This document shows, in pieces, positions 7,513 through 11,670 of a stretch of DNA of 11,670 nt. The stretch is from an uncultured Lachnospiraceae bacterium (GTDB lineage: Bacteria > Bacillota > Clostridia > Lachnospirales > Lachnospiraceae). The position numbers and the translations under genes are program-made. Within the stretch, counting starts at the first letter, position 1. Each line of letters opens with the position of its first letter. Location: assembly GCA_910588825.1 (NCBI GenBank), contig CAJURF010000095.1, forward strand, positions 1 through 11,670. Direction: 5' to 3'. The notes beneath the pieces were generated by a model that saw nothing but the letters and a program-made list of their open reading frames with translations, ran no database searches and was not told where the DNA came from.

Positions 7513-7532
7513 GGTCAGCAGGAGGGAGAGCC

Positions 7533-8213
7533 ATGGAACAGTTGAAAATACTTGTGGTTGATGATGAAAGCAGGATGAGGAAATTAGTAAAAGATTTTCT
7601 GGTGAAAAGTGGATTTCAGGTGATAGAGGCTGAAAACGGCGCGGAAGCGGTGGACATTTTCTTTGAGGAAAAAGACATTGCACTGATGATTCTGGATGTG
7701 ATGATGCCAAAGATGGATGGCTGGGAAGTATGCCGGGAGATCCGGCAGTATTCCAAAGTGCCTATTATCATGCTGACGGCCCGGGGTGATGAGAGGGATG
7801 AGCTTTTGGGATTTGAGCTGGGTGTGGATGAATATATTTCGAAACCTTTCAGCCCGAAGATTCTGGTGGCCAGGGTGGAGGCTATCTTGAGGCGGACGAA
7901 TCTTGCCAATCAGGAGGAGGTTTTGGAGGCGGGGGGTATCTGTGTCAACAAGGCGGCCCACCAGGTGACTCTGGATGGAAAACCCATGGAATTGAGCTAT
8001 AAAGAATTTGAACTCCTGTCTTATTTTGTAGAGAATGAGGGAATTGCTCTTTCTAGGGAGAAAATCTTGAATTCCGTATGGAATTATGATTATTTTGGCG
8101 ATGCAAGGACAATTGACACACATGTAAAAAAACTCCGCAGTAAAATGGGAGAAAAAGGAGAATTGATTAAAACAGTATGGGGGATGGGCTACAAATTCGA
8201 GGCAGGGAAATAA
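7533..8213 (+). CDS. OmpR/PhoB-family response regulator
   Basis: The 226-aa product is a DNA-binding transcription regulator. The N-terminal receiver (about 4-120) has ILVVDDE (Asp10/11), phospho-acceptor Asp55 in LILDVMMP-like context, Thr82 in MLTARG and Lys104 in SKPFSP. The C-terminal winged helix (about 130-224) has LSYKEFELLSYFVENEG, the recognition-helix region ARTIDTHVKKLRSKM and the wing end VWGMGYKFE, all typical of the family. Length is normal. ATG 7533 has AGGAGGG (7520-7526) a suitable distance upstream. Its 3' end overlaps the following sensor kinase, its evident partner. The target genes cannot be read from this window. Confidence 0.95.
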   Translation: MEQLKILVVDDESRMRKLVKDFLVKSGFQVIEAENGAEAVDIFFEEKDIALMILDVMMPKMDGWEVCREIRQYSKVPIIMLTARGDERDELLGFELGVDEYISKPFSPKILVARVEAILRRTNLANQEEVLEAGGICVNKAAHQVTLDGKPMELSYKEFELLSYFVENEGIALSREKILNSVWNYDYFGDARTIDTHVKKLRSKMGEKGELIKTVWGMGYKFEAGK

Positions 8214-9706
8214 AATATTCAATCCGGAATCAGCTTGCCCTGATTTTTATCGGCATGACGCTTTTATCAGTGGCGGTGATTGCTGTGATCAATGGTTTTT
8301 TTCTGGAGGAATACTATATTTCCAAAAAGATGATTGTGTTGAAAGAGGCTTACAGCAGTCTGGACAGTTTTGACGTGGAACTGGACCAGGCGTCAGCAGG
8401 TGAGATGGTAAATGTACCAGTGCCCAGTGAACTGAAAAAGTCATCCTGGGAAAATAACCTGACCTGGATTATTACCAACCAGCAGGGGCAGGCATTGATT
8501 TATAATGTTCAGGAGCGGGACGTGGACCGGATGGAGGCCAGTCTGTTCGGCTATCAGACGGGAATTGATGAGGAGAGAAAAGAAGTTCTCAGGCGTACGG
8601 ACCATTATGTGATCCAGAAAAGCCTGGACCGGACGTCCAGTATGCGGTATCTGGAACTTTGGGGAGAATTCAGCAACGGCAATTCCTGCATGATACGTTC
8701 TCCACTGGAGAGTATCCGGGAGAGCGCGGCTATTTCCAATATGTTTTATATTTATGTGGGGATTGTCATCATCATTGTCAGCGGTATCATTATCTGGCTG
8801 ATTACCAATCATCTGACCAAACCCATCTCCGAGCTGACAGCCATTTCCCAGCGTATGGCCGCGCTGGATTTCCACACAAAATACCGGAGCCGCCACAGCA
8901 ATGAGGTGGATTTGCTGGGGGAAAATTTCAACAGGATGTCTGAGCAGCTGGAACGGACTATTTTAAAATTGCAGACAGCAAATAAACAGCTGGAGCAGGA
9001 TATTGCCGAAAAAGTAAAAATTGATGAAATGAGAAAAGAGTTCCTAAACAATGTATCTCACGAGTTGAAAACGCCCATCGCTCTGATCCAGGGATATGCA
9101 GAAGGATTAAAAGACAACATCATGGACGATGTGGAGAGCAGGGAATTTTACTGTGAAGTCATTATGGACGAGTCTTCCAAAATGAATATTATGGTGAAAA
9201 AGCTTCTGACCTTAAATAAACTGGAATTTGGGTACGATGAACTGCTTATGGAACGTTTCGACATCATAGCCCTCATCAAAGGATTGCTGCAGAATTCGGA
9301 AATACTCATCCAGCAGAGGGAGGCGCGGATTCAATTTGACGAGAATCAGGCTCCTGTGTATGTGCGGGCGGATGAATTCAAGATTGAGGAAGTGGTGACG
9401 AATTTTTTCACCAATGCATTGAACCATCTGGATTATGAACGGATTGTTGCCGTGAATGTGTACAGGCAGGGGGATAAAGCACGTGTTGCAGTTTTTAATA
9501 CCGGCAATCCTATACCAGAAGATGCTCTGGAACATGTATGGGAAAAATTTTATAAAGTAGATAAAGCCCATACCAGGGAATATGGGGGCAGCGGCATTGG
9601 ACTTTCCATTGTGAAGGCCATTATGGAATCCCATCATGAAAGATGCGGGGTGGAAAACTGTGAAAATGGCGTGATGTTCTGGTTTGAACTGCCCCTGGAA
9701 GAGTGA
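8177..9706 (+). CDS. Membrane sensor histidine kinase, partner of the OmpR-type regulator
   Basis: The product is up to 509 aa. It has TM1 at about 19-42, an extracytoplasmic sensor region of about 145 residues, TM2 at about 190-211 and a HAMP linker (about 212-265, NHLTKPISEL). HisKA has VSHELKTP (His295). The HATPase has NFFTNALNH (N box, 409-417), NTGNP at 441-445 in place of the usual DxGxG, and GGSGIGLSIV. The Asp-to-Asn G1 box is seen in a subset of HPK1-type kinases and need not abolish activity. ATG 8177 overlaps the regulator by 37 bases, and its only Shine-Dalgarno-like stretch (8152-8160) lies about 16 bases away. A shorter native start just after the regulator, before KYSIRNQL, is plausible but would need a non-ATG codon. 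Confidence 0.92.
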   Translation: MGDGLQIRGREIKYSIRNQLALIFIGMTLLSVAVIAVINGFFLEEYYISKKMIVLKEAYSSLDSFDVELDQASAGEMVNVPVPSELKKSSWENNLTWIITNQQGQALIYNVQERDVDRMEASLFGYQTGIDEERKEVLRRTDHYVIQKSLDRTSSMRYLELWGEFSNGNSCMIRSPLESIRESAAISNMFYIYVGIVIIIVSGIIIWLITNHLTKPISELTAISQRMAALDFHTKYRSRHSNEVDLLGENFNRMSEQLERTILKLQTANKQLEQDIAEKVKIDEMRKEFLNNVSHELKTPIALIQGYAEGLKDNIMDDVESREFYCEVIMDESSKMNIMVKKLLTLNKLEFGYDELLMERFDIIALIKGLLQNSEILIQQREARIQFDENQAPVYVRADEFKIEEVVTNFFTNALNHLDYERIVAVNVYRQGDKARVAVFNTGNPIPEDALEHVWEKFYKVDKAHTREYGGSGIGLSIVKAIMESHHERCGVENCENGVMFWFELPLEE

Positions 9707-9770
9707 AGGAGTCAATAGCATCTAGTGCGGAATATGAATATACTATAGGGGTATAAAGGAGGAAGATGCT

Positions 9771-10499
9771 ATGACAAAAACAGAAAAAGCGGTTCGTCAG
9801 ATGGAAAACTGGGCAAATGATAATTCTCATGGCTATGATCAGACGTACCGCTGGGGTGAAAGAGGAGATTATGACTGTTCCAGTGCAATCATTCAGGCGT
9901 GGGAAAACGCTGGAGTTCCAGTGAAATCCAAAGGCGCTTCTTATACAGGAAATATGTATCGGGTGTTTGCGGCATGTGGTTTTCAAAATGTGACAGCAAA
10001 GATAGGCTTAGCTGACGGGAAAGGACTGAGGCGTGGAGATGTGCTGCTGAACCATGTTCATCATACGGCTATGTACTGTGGGAATGGGAAAGAAGTGGAA
10101 GCCTCTATCAATGAGAAAAATACAGCTACAGGGGGCAGGCCGGGAGATCAGACAGGAAAGGAATTTCTCATCCGTCCATACAGAAACTATCCGTGGAATG
10201 TGGTTTTACGATATCCGGAGACATCATCAATTGCAGGAGGAAGCTATATGTTTGAAATTTCCACAGTGAAAAAGGGAGATTTTGGAAATCAGGTAATGCT
10301 GGTTCAGCAGATATTAAAAGCCAGGGACTTTGTAGGAAAAGACGGCAAGCCGTTGAAATTGGATAAGGACTGCGGAGACAACACCGTGTACGCCATCAAA
10401 GAGTACCAGAAAGCCAGAGAAAAGGTTTCACCGGGAATCTGCGGCGGCGTGGACGGGATCGCAGGGCCTAAGACACTACAGGATATGATTGCGCTGTAG
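9771..10499 (+). CDS. Phage-type peptidoglycan hydrolase (Amidase_5/NlpC-P60-like) with peptidoglycan-binding tail
   Basis: The 242-aa product resembles bacteriophage endolysins of the Amidase_5 type, which cleave peptidoglycan peptide or amide bonds. The catalytic domain (about 1-150) has MENWANDNSHGYDQ, YDCSS (nucleophile Cys36) and LLNHVHHTAMY (His97/98), followed by EVEASINEK and PGDQTGKEFLIR. Residues about 165-240 form a peptidoglycan-binding_1-like module: VKKGDFGNQVMLVQQ at its start, then NTVYAIKEYQKA and VDGIAGPKTLQ. There is no signal peptide, as expected for a holin-dependent phage lysin, but no holin or other phage gene is in the window. AAAGGAGGA (9755-9763) supports ATG 9771. 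It lies 64 bases after the sensor kinase and may be co-transcribed. It is either a prophage remnant or a domesticated hydrolase. Confidence 0.88.
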   Translation: MTKTEKAVRQMENWANDNSHGYDQTYRWGERGDYDCSSAIIQAWENAGVPVKSKGASYTGNMYRVFAACGFQNVTAKIGLADGKGLRRGDVLLNHVHHTAMYCGNGKEVEASINEKNTATGGRPGDQTGKEFLIRPYRNYPWNVVLRYPETSSIAGGSYMFEISTVKKGDFGNQVMLVQQILKARDFVGKDGKPLKLDKDCGDNTVYAIKEYQKAREKVSPGICGGVDGIAGPKTLQDMIAL

Positions 10500-10545
10500 A
10501 AACTGTATTATCAGAATTAATATGAAATGCGCAGTATTTTTGGCG

Positions 10546-10570
10546 GGGAGGGCGGCAGCTCCGCTCTCTC
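10546..10570 (+). terminator. Possible hairpin terminator after the hydrolase
   Basis: GGGAGGGCGG (10546-10555) can pair with CCGCTCTCTC (10561-10570) around a CAGCT loop, with two G-T pairs. A T-rich stretch (TTCTTTTTCTTC) starts only about ten bases later, at 10581, so function as an intrinsic terminator is uncertain. Confidence 0.35.
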
Positions 10571-10599
10571 TGGACTAATCTTCTTTTTCTTCGTTGTCT

Positions 10600-10962
10600 T
10601 TTAAACAATATCCATGGAGGAACAATTCCATATTTGGTCTGGTAGTGGTGAATAGGCTCTTTATCGGTTTCTAATGTATTTGTTAAAGTTTTTAGGACGC
10701 CGCTTAATGTAAAACGAGATTTATATTTTCGTTTGTTTTGATAATTTTTGTAAAGCAAATAGTCATTTTGGTTAACATCAAATGATTTGGCAATGACATC
10801 TGCTGCCGCTTCTTTGATATGTTCTTCTAAATCCAGCATGGCAGCGATAACCGAATTGCGCAAATTTTTATCCAGTAGATAAAGGGAGCACAATTGTTCA
10901 AAAGTTATATCAGAACGGAATTTTTTTCCATCATTGACGCTGATAATATAAGGGTCGCGGTA
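10600..10962 (-). pseudogene. Abi_2 (AbiD/AbiF-type abortive infection) fragment, truncated at both ends
   Basis: The minus-strand frame encodes about 121 residues matching the middle of Abi_2 family proteins, phage-defence factors usually near 300 aa. It shows TFEQLCSLYLLDKNLRNSV, then LEEHIKEAAADVIAK, and later YGIVPPWILFK. The N-terminal third is missing: the frame is closed by TAA at 10984-10986, and no usual start lies before the conserved part. After WILFK (near 10600) the family sequence stops, and the open frame runs into unrelated basic, low-complexity residues up to the stop at 10468, overlapping the hydrolase 3' end. A TTG-initiated 141-aa product is formally possible, but I judge it a remnant. 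Confidence 0.7.
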
Positions 10963-11031
10963 ACTAACACAAGATACTGTGAATTAAAACGAAAAAGATA
11001 CAATATCTTGCTACAGGGTCTTTGTTAGTTA
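10961..11031. repeat. 71-bp imperfect inverted repeat at the broken end of the Abi fragment
   Basis: TAACTAACA at 10961-10969 is the exact complement of TGTTAGTTA at 11023-11031. The match continues inward with AAGA and CTGT blocks, giving arms of about 21 bases (10961-10981 and 11011-11031) around an AT-rich centre. A further CAAGATA/TATCTTG pair lies inside. It starts exactly where the Abi homology stops. It could be a mobile-element scar or a regulatory hairpin. Confidence 0.5.
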
Positions 11032-11045
11032 TTAAAGATAAAATT

Positions 11046-11089
11046 AAAAAAATTTTTTACTGCCGTCCGGTGATGGAGACACCGGGCGG
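11046..11089 (-). terminator. Terminator of the toxin-antitoxin operon
   Basis: On the minus strand a ten-pair GC-rich stem (complement of 11080-11089 with 11063-11072, one G-T pair, seven-base loop) is followed by TAAAAAATTTTTTT, an A/T palindrome ending in a T run. It lies 30 bases downstream of the toxin stop at 11119. Confidence 0.65.
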
Positions 11090-11118
11090 TCTTTCGGTTT
11101 GACAAATCTGCAATATTA

Positions 11119-11369
11119 TCACAGGTTTTTGTATATATCTCCACGATTGCCTATATCTTCTACTGATATTATCTTTATAACATCATCAATGGTATATAAA
11201 ATCCTTATGCTTCCCACCCTCATCCTGTACATATTGTGGCCTTGTAATTTTTTAATGCCCGTGCCGTATGGGAGTTTATAGATTGCGCCCAATAATCTTT
11301 CTTGTGTTTTCTTGTTTTGCTTTCTCAAAACTTTTCAGCGGATTTTTGAACAATAATTTTATACTTCAT
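11119..11369 (-). pseudogene. RelE/ParE-family toxin with a one-base frameshift
   Basis: The 3' two-thirds reads as a RelE-type mRNA interferase-like toxin: KKTQERLLGAIYKLPYG, then YRMRVGSIRILYTI and IKIISVEDIGNRGDIYKN. The expected N-terminus lies upstream in another frame: ATG 11369 encodes MKYKIIVQKSAEKF and then hits TGA. It overlaps the antitoxin stop as ATGA, the usual coupling for such pairs. The frames would join if the TTTT run (plus strand AAAA, 11327-11330) had one more base, giving an 83-aa protein of normal length. As sequenced, only an internal TTG (11328) could start a 69-aa product lacking the first strand. It is either an inactivated toxin or a sequencing or homopolymer error. 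Confidence 0.8.
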
Positions 11370-11584
11370 AATGTTATCCCCAGCTCTTCCGCTAATTTTT
11401 CTATCGGGATTCCGTTACCGTCATTTTCCATTTTAGAACGTTCTATCATTTCCAAATCCCATTTATCAGGCTCTATTTCTTCTCCTGCATAGGCTTTTAT
11501 ATTTTCCAGCATTTCCACAATAAAAACCAGTTTATTTTCTGGAATATCCTCCAGTAATTGCATCGCTCTTTCTTTATTGCTCAT
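11366..11584 (-). CDS. Antitoxin of the RelE-type toxin-antitoxin pair
   Basis: The 72-aa acidic product begins MSNKERAMQLLEDIPENKL, then has a hydrophobic helix (VFIVEMLENIKAYAG) and a charged C-terminal half with EPDKWDLEMIER and IEKLAEELGI. That layout fits type II antitoxins, with an N-terminal dimerisation or DNA-binding part and a toxin-wrapping tail. I do not assign a precise family. GAGGAGA upstream of ATG 11584 is a good ribosome binding site. It is the first gene of the pair and overlaps the toxin start by four bases, so its role is supported mainly by the toxin next to it. It remains intact although the toxin is frameshifted. Such antitoxins usually autorepress the operon. Confidence 0.75.
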   Translation of the reverse strand: MSNKERAMQLLEDIPENKLVFIVEMLENIKAYAGEEIEPDKWDLEMIERSKMENDGNGIPIEKLAEELGITL

Positions 11585-11670
11585 AGCCTAATTCTCCTCT
11601 CTGATCTTCCTCCACCTTCCCAATGACTTTTCCGATCCTTCTTATTTCTTCATTGGCTGGTATAAAAAAA
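11574..11670 (-). CDS. C-terminal end of an unrecognised gene (5' end outside window)
   Basis: The minus-strand frame is open from the window edge to TAA at 11574-11576 and encodes about 31 residues, including IPANEEIRRIGKVIGKVEED. It overlaps the antitoxin start by 11 bases, an arrangement seen between operon genes. The composition is protein-like, but the piece is too short to assign, and an open frame of this length can occur by chance. Confidence 0.35.
   Translation of the reverse strand, partial: FFIPANEEIRRIGKVIGKVEEDQRGELGYEQ

Noticed and set aside
7584..8222. A 212-codon minus-strand open frame opposite the OmpR-type regulator
   Set aside because: It is antisense to a clearly conserved regulator gene, has no family resemblance, and follows from that gene's codon composition.
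10468..10893. Treating the 141-codon Abi frame as an intact gene
   Set aside because: It has only a TTG start within the conserved core, family sequence continues upstream of that start until a stop codon, and the last 40-odd residues are unrelated to Abi_2 proteins and overlap the lysin gene.
11099..11492. Plus-strand open frames over the toxin-antitoxin genes
   Set aside because: They are shadows of the minus-strand pair, without ribosome binding sites or recognisable products.

Overview
The window looks like a chromosomal segment of a Clostridia-class Firmicute, most likely a gut Lachnospiraceae. This rests on the style of the pyruvate phosphate dikinase, the lipoprotein cyclophilin and the two-component proteins, on strong AGGAGG ribosome binding sites, and on moderate GC. 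The genus was not determined.

Layout. (1) 1-1070, + strand: the 3' end of ppdK, a hairpin terminator, then a secreted lipoprotein cyclophilin. (2) 1071-1402: no intact gene. It holds a small flavodoxin-like coding remnant and a 185-bp palindromic element that sits at a TA dinucleotide exactly in the stop codon of the next gene. (3) 1403-7289, - strand: a translationally coupled three-gene operon. In transcription order it encodes a stand-alone receiver, a 941-aa membrane hybrid kinase ending in an HPt domain, and a 902-aa membrane hybrid kinase whose receiver is followed by a complete-length DegV (fatty-acid-binding type) domain. No DNA-binding output is encoded in the operon. (4) 7533-9706, + strand, divergent: an orthodox OmpR-type regulator and its membrane kinase. 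(5) 9771-10499, + strand: an orphan phage-type peptidoglycan hydrolase with a peptidoglycan-binding tail. (6) 10500-11670: an AT-rich accessory area read from the - strand. It holds an Abi_2-type fragment truncated at both ends, a 71-bp inverted repeat at its broken end, a terminator, a RelE-type toxin with a one-base frameshift, its antitoxin, and the C-terminus of an unrecognised gene.

How it may work together. The - strand operon has the parts of a multistep phosphorelay: two kinases, two canonical attached receivers, one degenerate receiver, one free receiver and one HPt. The kinases have little extracytoplasmic sequence, so the signal is probably sensed in or near the membrane. The DegV domain is the most unusual part and suggests, as inference only, that a lipid or acyl ligand modulates the second kinase. 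Several usual DegV ligand motifs are altered, so that ligand may differ or be lost. The adjacent OmpR-type pair could be a separate system or could supply a transcriptional output.
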